Source: an uncultured Prevotellaceae bacterium (GTDB taxonomy: Bacteria > Bacteroidota > Bacteroidia > Bacteroidales > Bacteroidaceae). Taken from it: a DNA stretch of 64,000 nt. The stretch spans positions 1-64,000 of the forward strand of contig CACZIT010000004.1 of the NCBI GenBank assembly GCA_902781315.1, read 5' to 3'. Positions 25,854 through 34,364 of this stretch are shown here, one piece after another. The notes under the pieces are model-generated. The model searched no databases, was not told the origin of the DNA, and saw nothing but the letters and a program-made list of their open reading frames with translations. Numbering within the stretch: the first letter of the stretch is position 1; the number at the start of each line of letters is the position of its first letter. The translations under genes and the position numbers were made by a program.

Positions 25854-27908
25854 TTATTTGATTAGGTCGACGGAGCGCTTCAAGAAGGCATCGAGGGCAG
25901 CACCCTTCAGCATGCCGTTCTGCAGCAGGGCGAGGTCGATGAGCTGATGGACAACGCTGTTCTGCTTGGCATAGTCGGCCAGCAGGGCGTTCTTCTTCTC
26001 CTTCTGCTCGTTGACGGCCTTTTCGGCTTCGGCTTTCTGGTCCTTGTCCTCCTGCGTCAGTTCGTCGTACTTCTTCTTGTCCTGCGTCTGACGGATGGCG
26101 GCAAGGCGAGCCTCCTGACCTTTCAGTTCGCTGAGGATGGGCTTCAGCGCCTCGGCGGTGTTGGCCTCGGTGTCGGCGAGAACGCGCTTCACCAGTTCGT
26201 GGTCGGCGTTCAACACGATGCTGTACATGTCGGGCATCTGGGCGTAGAAGCCCATTCCACTCTGGAAGCGGCTCATGTCCTTCATGCGGCGCATGTATTC
26301 GCTCTGCGTGATGAGCACGGGCTGAGCCTGCTCGCCCAGCGACTGCACCTCGACGGAGAACTCCGTCTTGTCCATCTTCGGCATCTGCGAACGGAATACT
26401 TGTGACAAACTGTCAGTCTGCTCTACGCTCAGTCCCGTCTTTTTGCGGTCTTCCTTCATGATGAGGCGGTCGATGATGTCGCCGTCAACGCGTGTGAACT
26501 TCGTCTTCTCGAGCTTTTGTTCCAGCATCTGAGCCACGGCCGTGTCGAGTTGTCCGTCGAAGAGCAACACGCTGTAGCCGCGCTGCTTGGCGGTCTCGAT
26601 GTAGGAGTACTGCTCCTCCTTGTTGTTGGCGTAGAGGTAGACGAGCATGCCTTCCTTGTCGGTCTGCTCGCCCTTGATGAGCGTCTTGTACTCGTCGAGC
26701 GTGAAGTACTTTCCGTCGACGTCCTTCAGCAGGGCGAAGTCCTTGGCGCGGTCGTAGAAGTCTTCCTGAGTGAGCATGCCGTAGTTGATGAATATCTTCA
26801 GGTTGTCCCACTTCTCTTCGTACTCCTTGCGGTTTTCGTTGAAGATGCTCTTCAGGCGGTCGGCCACCTTCTTGGTGATGTAGGTCGAAATCTTCTTCAC
26901 GTTGGCGTCGCTCTGCAGGTAAGAACGGCTGACGTTCAGAGGAATGTCGGGCGAGTCGATGACGCCGTGGAGCAGCGTGAGGAACTCAGGCACGATGCCT
27001 TCCACCTGGTCGGTGACGAACACCTGGTTGCAGTAGAGCTGAATCTTGTTCTTCTGTAAGTCGATGTTAGACTGTATGCGCGGGAAATACAGAATACCCG
27101 TGAGGTTGAAGGGGTAGTCAACGTTCAGGTGAATCCAGAACAGAGGCTCGTCCTGCATGGGGTAGAGCGTGCGGTAGAACTCCTTGTAGTCCTCGTCCTT
27201 GAGCGTAGAAGGTGTCTTTGTCCAAAGCGGCTCCACATTATTTATAATATTGTCCTCGTCGGTATCCTGCATCTTGCCGTCCTTCCACTCCTGCTTCTTT
27301 CCGAAGCTCACGGGCACAGCCATGAACTTGCAGTACTTGTTGAGCAGCTCTTGAATCTTCTGTTTCTCGAGGAATTCCTTGCAGTCGTCGGCAATATGGA
27401 GGATGATGTCGGTGCCGCGGTCCTCGCGCTCGGCATCTTCGATGGTGAACTCGGGGCTGCCGTCGCACGTCCAGCGCACGGCCTTGGCGCCTTCTTTATA
27501 CGAGTGGGTGAGTATTTCCACCTTCTCCGAGACCATGAAGGCCGAGTAGAAGCCCAGTCCGAAGTGGCCGATGATGGCGTTAGCCGAGTCCTTATATTTG
27601 TCGAGGAAGTCGGTGACACCCGAGAAAGCTATCTGGTTGATGTACTTGTCAATCTCCTCTTCGGTCATGCCGATGCCTCGGTCGCTGATGGTGAGCGTTT
27701 TGGCCTTATCGTCGAGCGCAACGCGTACGGTCAGGTCGCCCAGCTCGCCTTTGAACTCACCGCGGTCGGCCAGTGTCTTCAGTTTCTGCGTGGCATCGAC
27801 GGCATTCGATATCATTTCGCGCAAGAATATCTCGTGATCGCTGTAGAGAAACTTTTTGATGACGGGGAATATGTTCTCGGTTGTAACCCCGATGTTGCCT
27901 TTTTGCAT
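25854..27908 (-). CDS. htpG: Molecular chaperone HtpG (Hsp90)
   Basis: ATP-dependent cytoplasmic chaperone. The 684-residue protein begins MQKGNIGVTTENIFPVIKKFLYSDHEIFLREMISNAVDATQKL, the conserved Hsp90 N-terminus; the ATP-pocket motifs are SDRGIGMTEEEI near 80 and GHFGLGFYSAFMV near 122. Middle and C-terminal dimerisation domains are both present, with an Asp/Lys/Glu-rich segment (QDKKKYDELTQEDKDQKAEAEKA) inserted in the last 70 or so residues. The longer frame begins with a TTG, so the ATG at 27908 is the better start. It is monocistronic, with a strong terminator; no clear heat-shock promoter is visible. Confidence 0.96.
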   Translation of the reverse strand: MQKGNIGVTTENIFPVIKKFLYSDHEIFLREMISNAVDATQKLKTLADRGEFKGELGDLTVRVALDDKAKTLTISDRGIGMTEEEIDKYINQIAFSGVTDFLDKYKDSANAIIGHFGLGFYSAFMVSEKVEILTHSYKEGAKAVRWTCDGSPEFTIEDAEREDRGTDIILHIADDCKEFLEKQKIQELLNKYCKFMAVPVSFGKKQEWKDGKMQDTDEDNIINNVEPLWTKTPSTLKDEDYKEFYRTLYPMQDEPLFWIHLNVDYPFNLTGILYFPRIQSNIDLQKNKIQLYCNQVFVTDQVEGIVPEFLTLLHGVIDSPDIPLNVSRSYLQSDANVKKISTYITKKVADRLKSIFNENRKEYEEKWDNLKIFINYGMLTQEDFYDRAKDFALLKDVDGKYFTLDEYKTLIKGEQTDKEGMLVYLYANNKEEQYSYIETAKQRGYSVLLFDGQLDTAVAQMLEQKLEKTKFTRVDGDIIDRLIMKEDRKKTGLSVEQTDSLSQVFRSQMPKMDKTEFSVEVQSLGEQAQPVLITQSEYMRRMKDMSRFQSGMGFYAQMPDMYSIVLNADHELVKRVLADTEANTAEALKPILSELKGQEARLAAIRQTQDKKKYDELTQEDKDQKAEAEKAVNEQKEKKNALLADYAKQNSVVHQLIDLALLQNGMLKGAALDAFLKRSVDLIK

Positions 27909-28034
27909 AGTTGTATTGTTTTGTTGTTTCAAGTTTCAGTTATGATTCTTTGTTATGCTCCATTGCAAATTGCGTGCCAAAATGATTCCAATTGTTGAAA
28001 AGAATGAAGGATGCATAAAAAAGATTTGATTGTT

Positions 28035-28064
28035 TTTGCAGTTCAGAAAAAAGTAGTAATTTTG
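28035..28064 (+). promoter_or_regulatory. dnaB promoter
   Basis: TTTG at 28035-28038 and TAATTTTG at 28057-28064, 18 bp apart. The -7 box ends 7 nt before the dnaB ATG, so the mRNA leader would be very short or absent. Confidence 0.6.
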
Positions 28065-28071
28065 CAGCACT

Positions 28072-29583
28072 ATGCCTCAAACAACTCAGAATACAGGAAA
28101 GGGCCGGCGCTCGTCGGCCCCTATCGACAATGCCTACGGCCATCTGCAGCCGCAGGCCACCGACATCGAGCGCGTCGTGCTCGGTGCGTTGATGATAGAT
28201 AAGGATGCTTTCTCAATCGTAGCCGAGATTATCAATCCGGAAACATTCTACGAACCGCGCCATCAGAAGATTTTCTCGGCCATTCGATCGCTGAACATGG
28301 ACGACAAGCCCGTGGACTTCATGACAGTCACCGAGGAACTGAAGCGCGACGGAGTGCTGGAAGACGTAGGCGGTGTAGCCTATATCATGGAGCTGACGCA
28401 GCACGTGGCTTCGTCGGCCCACATAGAATATCATGCCCACATCCTGGCGCAGAAGTCGCTGATGCGCCAGCTCATTTCCTATACCAGCCGCATTCAGGAA
28501 AAGGCTTTCGACGAGACCGTCGACCCCGATCTGCTCATGCAGGAGGCTGAGGGAAGCCTGTTCGAGATTTCGCAGAAGAACATGAAGTCTGACTACACCC
28601 ACATCGACCCCGTCATCAAGAAGGCCGTTGAGGTGTTGCAGAAGGCTGCCCGCAATACGACGGGCCTGACGGGTGTGCCTACGGGCTATCCGAAACTCGA
28701 CGACATGACGGCAGGATGGCAGGCGAGCGACTTGGTGATTATTGCCGGACGCCCCGCAATGGGTAAGACGGCCTTTGCCCTTTCGCTGGCAAAGAATATT
28801 GCCGTCGACCATCAGGTGCCTATTGCTTTCTTCTCGTTGGAAATGAGTTCCGTACAGCTGGTGTATCGTCTGATGGCTAACGTCTGCGAGGTGAGTGGTA
28901 AGAAACTGCTGAATGGTCAGTTGTCGGATGACGAATGGGAACGCTTCGACCGCAATCTGGGCCGACTGGAAGGTGCTCCTATTTATATTGACGACACTCC
29001 AGGTGTCTCAATCTTTGAACTGCGTACGAAGGCCCGCCGCCTGGTTCGCGAGAAAGGCGTGAAGATTATCATGATTGACTACCTGCAGCTGATGAACGCC
29101 AATGGTATGCGCTTTGGAAGCCGACAGGAAGAAGTGTCGAATATCTCACGTTCGCTGAAGGGGCTGGCCAAGGAACTCGATATTCCAATACTTGCTCTGT
29201 CACAGCTCAACCGTGGCGTAGAAAACCGAGAGGGAAATGAGGCTAAGCGTCCGCAACTCAGTGACTTACGTGAGTCTGGTGCCATTGAGCAGGATGCCGA
29301 TATGGTGTTGTTCGTACATCGTCCTGAGTACTATCGCATCTTCGAGGACGACCACGGCCGCGACCTGCGTGGTATGGCTCAGATCATCATAGCAAAGCAT
29401 CGTAAGGGAGGCACGGGCGACGTCACTCTGCGCTTTAAGGGCGACTTCACTCGATTTGAGAATCCCGACGAAGAAATGATGCAGCCTATGCCCGATGACC
29501 GAGAAGGCGAAATCAAGGGAAGCCGAATGAACAATGGCGACATGCCGTTTGATCCGCAAGCACCCGTTGACTTTTTAGGATAG
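28072..29583 (+). CDS. dnaB: Replicative DNA helicase DnaB
   Basis: Hexameric helicase that unwinds DNA at the replication fork. The 503-residue protein has the N-terminal primase-interacting domain (QATDIERVVLGALMIDKDAFSIVAEIINPETFYEPRHQKIFSAI, about 24-67), a linker, and the RecA-like C-terminal domain. The latter has Walker A GRPAMGKTAFALSLA near 224, SLEMSSVQLVYRL near 258, Walker B IIMIDYLQLM near 335 and ALSQLNRGVENR near 378. A 40-residue polar tail follows. No intein is present. The TPR gene follows after 3 nt. The -7 box lies very close to the ATG. Confidence 0.96.
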   Translation: MPQTTQNTGKGRRSSAPIDNAYGHLQPQATDIERVVLGALMIDKDAFSIVAEIINPETFYEPRHQKIFSAIRSLNMDDKPVDFMTVTEELKRDGVLEDVGGVAYIMELTQHVASSAHIEYHAHILAQKSLMRQLISYTSRIQEKAFDETVDPDLLMQEAEGSLFEISQKNMKSDYTHIDPVIKKAVEVLQKAARNTTGLTGVPTGYPKLDDMTAGWQASDLVIIAGRPAMGKTAFALSLAKNIAVDHQVPIAFFSLEMSSVQLVYRLMANVCEVSGKKLLNGQLSDDEWERFDRNLGRLEGAPIYIDDTPGVSIFELRTKARRLVREKGVKIIMIDYLQLMNANGMRFGSRQEEVSNISRSLKGLAKELDIPILALSQLNRGVENREGNEAKRPQLSDLRESGAIEQDADMVLFVHRPEYYRIFEDDHGRDLRGMAQIIIAKHRKGGTGDVTLRFKGDFTRFENPDEEMMQPMPDDREGEIKGSRMNNGDMPFDPQAPVDFLG

Positions 29584-29586
29584 CCT

Positions 29587-30303
29587 ATGAAGACGAACGG
29601 CAGTATCTTCCTGAAATCAATCCTTGTGAGCTTCGTTCTGTTCCTGAACTTGGCTGTGCCTGTGTATGGCCAAGCATTGCAGGACTCGCTCAGGCGTGCC
29701 ATCAATGATCTTGAGTATCATCCTGATTCCGTGGAACTCCGATTGCGGAAGGCTGCCATCAACATGGAATTGCAGCAGTGGCAGATTGCCAAGGATGAAT
29801 ATGACATTGTGTTGAGATTGAGTCCGGAGAATCTGACAGCCCTTTATTTCAGGGCGTATGCCAACGAGCGTTTGCGCCGCTACCAGTTTGCACGGCTCGA
29901 TTACGAGCACGTGCTGCGCATCGTGCCAGGCCATTTTGAAGCTGAACTGGGATTGGCCCTGCTGAATCAGAAAAGCAAACGCTATACAGAGGCCTACGAT
30001 TTGCTGAGCATCATAATCAGCCAGCATCCTGATAGTGCCATTGCCTATGCGGCCCGAGCAGAAATAGAAGTAGAGCTTCAACAATATGAACCTGCCGAAT
30101 ATGACTACACGGTGGCTCTATCGAAAGAACCGGAAAACCAGGACTGGCTGTTGGCGCGGGCCAATCTGAGAATCGCGATGAAGCGATATTCCGATGCTTT
30201 GGACGACCTCGACAGGATGGTGGCACTTGGCACGCCGCGTTCAGCACTCTCTGAGTATTATCGGAAAGTGCTGAAGAAAACTAAAAAGCGGAGATCAAAG
30301 TAA
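29587..30303 (+). CDS. Secreted TPR-repeat protein
   Basis: A 238-residue protein with a signal peptide (cleaved near VYGQA, residue 30) and five or six tetratricopeptide-like repeats, for example VELRLRKAAINMELQQWQIAKDEYDIVLRLSPENLTALYFRAYANERLRRYQFARLDYEHVLRIVP. The C-terminus is basic. TPR proteins scaffold other proteins; no enzymatic motif is seen. It starts 3 nt after dnaB and is almost certainly co-transcribed, but a functional link to replication is unlikely for an exported protein. Confidence 0.8.
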   Translation: MKTNGSIFLKSILVSFVLFLNLAVPVYGQALQDSLRRAINDLEYHPDSVELRLRKAAINMELQQWQIAKDEYDIVLRLSPENLTALYFRAYANERLRRYQFARLDYEHVLRIVPGHFEAELGLALLNQKSKRYTEAYDLLSIIISQHPDSAIAYAARAEIEVELQQYEPAEYDYTVALSKEPENQDWLLARANLRIAMKRYSDALDDLDRMVALGTPRSALSEYYRKVLKKTKKRRSK

Positions 30304-30341
30304 TCTGAAGTATCTTTTTGTTGAAGGGCGTTCTTGGGGTT

Positions 30342-31052
30342 TTAAGCAAGCGCAAGCGCTACTTCCACCATGCGGCAGAAGGTTGTTTCACGTTCTTTCG
30401 AAGTGGTTTCTTCACCTGTAATCAGGTTGTCGGAAATCGTGCAAATAGCCAGAGCCCTGTTGCCCGAGCGGGCAGCATTCATGTAGAGTGCTGCGGCTTC
30501 CATCTCAACGGCCAGCACGCCCATCTTGACCCATTTGTCCAAGTGAGATTCCTCTGAATAGAACACGTCGGAAGACAGCACGTTGCCAACACGGTAGCGA
30601 TAGCCGTTATGCTCGCATTCCTCAACTGCTTGACGAAGAAGACCAAAATCAGCTATCGGGGCAAACGTCCCGGGCAAGCCGTAGTTGGAGGCGTAGTTTG
30701 AATCGGTGCAAGCTCCCATGGCGATGACAAGGTCGCCCAACTTCAGATCGGCGTGATAGGAGCCGGCAGAGCCTACGCGGATGATGGTTTTTACCCCGTA
30801 GAAATGGAAGAGTTCATAGGTATAAATGGCTATGGAAGGAATGCCCATACCATGGCCCATCATGCTTACGCGCTTGCCTTTGTAGGTGCCGGTGTAGCCG
30901 TACATTCCGCGAACGTTGTTGAACTGGCTGCAGTCGGACAGGTATCGTTCAGCCATAAACTTGATGCGCAAGGGGTCGCCAGCCATAATGACGGTTTCGG
31001 CGATGTCACCTATTTTGGCGCCAATGTGTGGGGTAGGGGTCAGGTCAGTCAT
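30342..31052 (-). CDS. deoD: Purine-nucleoside phosphorylase, DeoD type
   Basis: Cleaves purine nucleosides with phosphate (salvage). The 236-residue size fits the hexameric DeoD group. Motifs: TPHIGAKIGDIAETVIMAGDPLR at the start (His 9 and the phosphate-binding Gly/Arg), IIRVGSAGSYH near 88, and the substrate-site AVEMEAAALYMNAA near 181 followed by TISDNLITGEE with the catalytic Asp. It lies downstream of tRNA-Cys and its terminator. A second, unrelated-type purine phosphorylase is encoded at 56780-57592. Confidence 0.93.
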   Translation of the reverse strand: MTDLTPTPHIGAKIGDIAETVIMAGDPLRIKFMAERYLSDCSQFNNVRGMYGYTGTYKGKRVSMMGHGMGIPSIAIYTYELFHFYGVKTIIRVGSAGSYHADLKLGDLVIAMGACTDSNYASNYGLPGTFAPIADFGLLRQAVEECEHNGYRYRVGNVLSSDVFYSEESHLDKWVKMGVLAVEMEAAALYMNAARSGNRALAICTISDNLITGEETTSKERETTFCRMVEVALALA

Positions 31053-31073
31053 TGTTGTAGTTTGTTTATATTA

Positions 31074-31106
31074 TAAAAAAAAGGAGGTTCTTATGAAAGA
31101 ACTTCC
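31074..31106 (-). terminator. tRNA-Cys terminator
   Basis: A stem (GGAAGTTCTT / AAGAACCTCC, 4-nt loop) followed by eight T residues on the minus strand, just after tRNA-Cys. Confidence 0.8.
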
Positions 31107-31119
31107 CGATTGAGTATTT

Positions 31120-31193
31120 TGGAGGTGCGTAGCGGAGTCGAACCGCTCTATTTGGTTTTGCAGACCAACACATAACCGCTTTGTTAACGCACC
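31120..31193 (-). tRNA. tRNA-Cys (anticodon GCA), CCA encoded
   Basis: Acceptor stem GGTGCGT / ACGCACC, discriminator T as expected for tRNA-Cys, anticodon loop containing GCA, T arm AGCGG-TTCGACT-CCGCT, and a genomically encoded CCA at 31122-31120. Confidence 0.93.
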
Positions 31194-31234
31194 AATTTCA
31201 GATGAGGAAGCCACAGGTTTCCTTTTTGCGGATG

Positions 31235-31242
31235 CAAAGATA
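31235..31242 (-). promoter_or_regulatory. tRNA-Cys promoter, -7 box
   Basis: TATCTTTG on the minus strand, 41 nt upstream of the tRNA and 32 nt beyond the upstream gene's stop. Confidence 0.65.
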
Positions 31243-31274
31243 GAACTTTTTATCGGAATGGCCAAATAATTTGG

Positions 31275-31463
31275 TTACTTTTTCTCAAAACACTCGCATT
31301 TTCTTCCTTTTTTTAAGTGTTGATGCCGCATTTGCTCACGCAGCGCACAGCCTTTGCAACCATAGCAAGGGTCGTTGGCGCCCTTTATAACCTGATGCAA
31401 CCTATAGGAAGCGTAGGCAATGGAAAGGGCGACAACGACCGCTATGATGGCATATTGAATCAT
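31275..31463 (-). CDS. FeoB-associated Cys-rich membrane protein
   Basis: A 62-residue protein with one N-terminal transmembrane helix (MIQYAIIAVVVALSIAYASYRL) and a cytoplasmic Cys cluster CYGCKGCALRE plus a late CEC. This matches the small FeoB-associated Cys-rich family (PF12669), proposed to assist ferrous-iron transport. No feoA or feoB is in the window; instead the gene starts 5 nt after the glyA stop and is probably co-transcribed with it. Confidence 0.75.
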   Translation of the reverse strand: MIQYAIIAVVVALSIAYASYRLHQVIKGANDPCYGCKGCALREQMRHQHLKKGRKCECFEKK

Positions 31464-31468
31464 TCCGA

Positions 31469-32749
31469 TTAATAGGCGAAGAGAGGATAGTTCTTCATGG
31501 TTTCGTTTACGCGCTGGCGTACGCTGGCAATCACCTTCTCGTCCTCAGGTGCATTAAGCACTTCTTCGATGAGTTCGGCAATGAGCACCATCAAATCTTC
31601 CTTGGCACCGCGCGTCGTGATGGCCGGTGTGCCCAGACGCAAGCCGGAAGTCTGGAAGGCCGAGCGCGTGTCGAACGGCACCATGTTCTTGTTCACGGTG
31701 ATGTCGGCAGCCACGAGGGCATTCTCAGCAACCTTGCCCGTCAGGTCGGGATACTTGGTGCGAAGGTCGACGAGCATGGAATGGTTGTCGGTACCGCCAC
31801 TGACAATGTGGAAACCACGCTTGATGAGCTCTTCTGCCAAAACGGCTGCGTTCTTCTTCACCTGCAGTGCCCACTGCTTAAACTCTGGTTTCAAAGCCTC
31901 GCCAAATGCAACGGCTTTAGCGGCGATGACATGCTCCAGCGGACCACCTTGCTGGCCGGGGAACACTGCTGAGTTCAGAATCTGCGACATCATCTTCACC
32001 ACACCCTTCGGAGTCTTCAGCCCCCACGGATTCTCAAAGTCTTTACCCATCAGGATGATACCGCCACGAGGACCACGCAGGGTCTTATGAGTAGTGGAAG
32101 TGACAATGTGAGCGTACTTCACAGGGTTATCGAGCAAGCCGGCTGCGATAAGTCCTGCGGGGTGAGCCATATCGACCATCAGCAGGGCACCTACCTTGTC
32201 GGCAATCTCGCGCATGCGCTTATAGTCCCATTCGCGGCTGTAAGCAGAGCCGCCGCCAATAATCAGTTTAGGCTTGTGCTCCAATGCCAGCTGTTCCATC
32301 TCGTCGTAGTCAACTCTTCCTGTCTCACGATTCAGGTTGTAGCCGACAGGATTGTATAGAATACCGCTTGTGTTGACGCGAGAACCGTGCGACAGGTGAC
32401 CGCCGTGGTCGAGGTTCATGCCCATGAATGTGTCGCCGGGTTTCAGTACTGCCAGCAGCACGGCAGCGTTGGCCTGTGCACCAGAGTGAGGCTGTACGTT
32501 GGCATATTCTGCATCAAACAACTTGCATACACGCTCAATAGCAATAGTTTCGACCTCGTCAACAACCTGGCAACCACCATAGTAACGCTTGCCAGGATAG
32601 CCTTCGGCGTATTTGTTTGTAAGATAGGACCCCATTGCTTCCATGACTTCGTCGCTAACGAAATTCTCGGAGGCGATAAGCTCCATTCCCTTCAACTGAC
32701 GCTGATGTTCTTTCTCAATCAGCTCAAAAATTACATTGTCTCTTTCCAT
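31469..32749 (-). CDS. glyA: Serine hydroxymethyltransferase
   Basis: Converts serine and tetrahydrofolate to glycine and methylene-tetrahydrofolate, the main one-carbon source for purines, thymidylate and methionine. The 426-residue PLP enzyme shows [11 protein letters not shown] near 26, [14 protein letters not shown] near 52, [10 protein letters not shown] near 118 and the PLP-Lys motif [15 protein letters not shown] near 222. It follows pyrI by 43 nt on the same strand with no convincing own promoter, so it may share the pyrBI transcript, linking pyrimidine and one-carbon metabolism. Confidence 0.97.
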   Translation of the reverse strand: MERDNVIFELIEKEHQRQLKGMELIASENFVSDEVMEAMGSYLTNKYAEGYPGKRYYGGCQVVDEVETIAIERVCKLFDAEYANVQPHSGAQANAAVLLAVLKPGDTFMGMNLDHGGHLSHGSRVNTSGILYNPVGYNLNRETGRVDYDEMEQLALEHKPKLIIGGGSAYSREWDYKRMREIADKVGALLMVDMAHPAGLIAAGLLDNPVKYAHIVTSTTHKTLRGPRGGIILMGKDFENPWGLKTPKGVVKMMSQILNSAVFPGQQGGPLEHVIAAKAVAFGEALKPEFKQWALQVKKNAAVLAEELIKRGFHIVSGGTDNHSMLVDLRTKYPDLTGKVAENALVAADITVNKNMVPFDTRSAFQTSGLRLGTPAITTRGAKEDLMVLIAELIEEVLNAPEDEKVIASVRQRVNETMKNYPLFAY

Positions 32750-32792
32750 AGGGTCTGTTATTTAAGATTTAAATAGATAAATGATTTACTAC

Positions 32793-33251
32793 TTAGCAAA
32801 GCTTGACACGGCTCATCTCTTGCTCCATGTCACAATAATGGCATTTGCAGATGCCGCGGTCTTTGTCGACAACATGGAAAATCGTCTTCATCGGCTCGTT
32901 ATTGGTGATGCAGACAGGATTATTACACCTGACGATGCCAAACAATTCGTCTGGCGTGTCGACAGTTTTCTTCTCTACAACCTCGTAGTCGCGAATGATG
33001 TTGAGCACCACCTTGGGTGCAACGACGGAAAGCCTGGATATTTCTTCGTCGGTGAAGAACTTGTCTGACACCTTGATGATGCCCTTTTTCCCCACTTTCT
33101 CTGAGGCATAGTTGTTGCCTATGGTCGTAAGATTGGCCGATTCGAGCAAACCTAACAACTGTGCCACCTGAAAGGTCTTTTGGGCGGGGATATGGTCAAT
33201 CACGGTTCCGTTCTCAATGGCGGCAACGAGACGTTCTTTTTTCTTATCCAT
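32793..33251 (-). CDS. pyrI: Aspartate carbamoyltransferase regulatory chain
   Basis: Allosteric subunit that binds CTP/ATP and controls PyrB. The 152-residue protein has the nucleotide-binding domain ([25 protein letters not shown], about 10-34) and a C-terminal zinc site with four Cys in CNNPVCIT and CKCHYC. Length and zinc ligands are as in the family. It is 50 nt downstream of pyrB, so the allosteric ATCase holoenzyme is encoded here. Confidence 0.95.
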   Translation of the reverse strand: MDKKKERLVAAIENGTVIDHIPAQKTFQVAQLLGLLESANLTTIGNNYASEKVGKKGIIKVSDKFFTDEEISRLSVVAPKVVLNIIRDYEVVEKKTVDTPDELFGIVRCNNPVCITNNEPMKTIFHVVDKDRGICKCHYCDMEQEMSRVKLC

Positions 33252-33301
33252 ATTTTGTAAGTGATACTTTGTGATTCAAAAATAAGTACATCAAATATGC
33301 A

Positions 33302-34249
33302 TCAGCCGATGATGGTTTTGTCGGCCTTGATGTCTTCCAAAGAAATGCCGAGGCAGTAACAGAAGATGGCTTCACGAGCATAGAGACCATTTTGGGCCTG
33401 CTGGATGTAGTAGGCATGTGGGTTGTCGTCTACATCGTATGCGATTTCATTGACTCGGGGTAGGGGATGAAGGATGCGCATGTTGTTCTTCACGTTTCCC
33501 AACATGTCGTTTTTCAGAATGTAGACATTCTTCACGCGCTCATATTCCATCAGGTCGGAGAAACGCTCTTTTTGTACGCGTGTCATATAAATAATGTCGG
33601 CGTCGGCAATCACTTTCTCATTGAAGGCAGTATGCTCCTGATACTTGATGTTCTGCTCGCGGCAGTACACCTTGTATTCATTGGGCATGGCCAGCTCTTT
33701 CGGTGCAACGAAATGGAAAGTAGGATTGAAATGGCGCATGGCCATCAGTAATGAATGGACGGTTCTGCCGTATTTTAAGTCGCCGACCAGATAGATGTTC
33801 AGATTCTCCAGCGTTCCCTGAGTCTTATAGATGGAGTAGAGGTCGAGCATGGTTTGCGAAGGATGTTGGTGAGAGCCGTCTCCAGCGTTGATGATGGGTA
33901 TCGGGGCCACTTCGCTTGCATATTGGGCCGCTCCTTCCAGTTTATGACGCATAGCAATGACATCGGCATAGTTGCTCACCATCAGAATCGTGTCCTTCAG
34001 CGTCTCGCCCTTGGCTACGCTTGATGCCTTGGCGTCGGAAAAACCAATAACGCGTGCCCCCAGTCGGTTGGCGGCAGTTTCAAAACTCAAGCGGGTACGT
34101 GTGGACGGTTCATAAAAAAGTGTGGCAACAACCTTTCCCTTCAGGAGTTCCCTGTTGGGATGTTTCTCAAACTCGCTGGCCATTTCGATGAGATACTTAA
34201 TCTTCTCCCTCGAGAGGTCGGCAATCGTCACAAAATTATGTTTTTCCAT
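33302..34249 (-). CDS. pyrB: Aspartate carbamoyltransferase catalytic chain
   Basis: Committed step of pyrimidine synthesis: carbamoyl phosphate plus aspartate gives carbamoyl aspartate. With the ATG at 34249 the protein is 315 residues. The carbamoyl-phosphate site [15 protein letters not shown] is near 51-65, [18 protein letters not shown] near 130-147 and HPLPRVNEI near 266. A start 45 nt earlier is possible, but it would overlap the probable -7 box (34282-34289, TAACTTAG, imperfect). The gene diverges from mrcA. No pyrimidine-responsive attenuator is visible ahead of it. Confidence 0.95.
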   Translation of the reverse strand: MEKHNFVTIADLSREKIKYLIEMASEFEKHPNRELLKGKVVATLFYEPSTRTRLSFETAANRLGARVIGFSDAKASSVAKGETLKDTILMVSNYADVIAMRHKLEGAAQYASEVAPIPIINAGDGSHQHPSQTMLDLYSIYKTQGTLENLNIYLVGDLKYGRTVHSLLMAMRHFNPTFHFVAPKELAMPNEYKVYCREQNIKYQEHTAFNEKVIADADIIYMTRVQKERFSDLMEYERVKNVYILKNDMLGNVKNNMRILHPLPRVNEIAYDVDDNPHAYYIQQAQNGLYAREAIFCYCLGISLEDIKADKTIIG

Positions 34250-34333
34250 TTCTTTTTGGGTTGAAAGTTCATTTTCGACCGCTAAGTTACGCATATTTTT
34301 TTGAAATATGCTGATTATTAAAAAGAAAATTCG

Positions 34334-34341
34334 TATTTTTG
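34334..34341 (+). promoter_or_regulatory. mrcA promoter, -7 box
   Basis: TATTTTTG 23 nt upstream of the mrcA ATG; no good -33 element. Confidence 0.55.
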
Positions 34342-34364
34342 CAGAAATTTAGTTTTTCATTGCA

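Noticed and set aside
25481-25861. Open frames of 77-126 codons through repeat array 1
   Set aside because: The 22-bp period shifts frame every unit, the predicted peptides are Trp/Tyr/His-rich with no family resemblance, and a terminator lies inside them.
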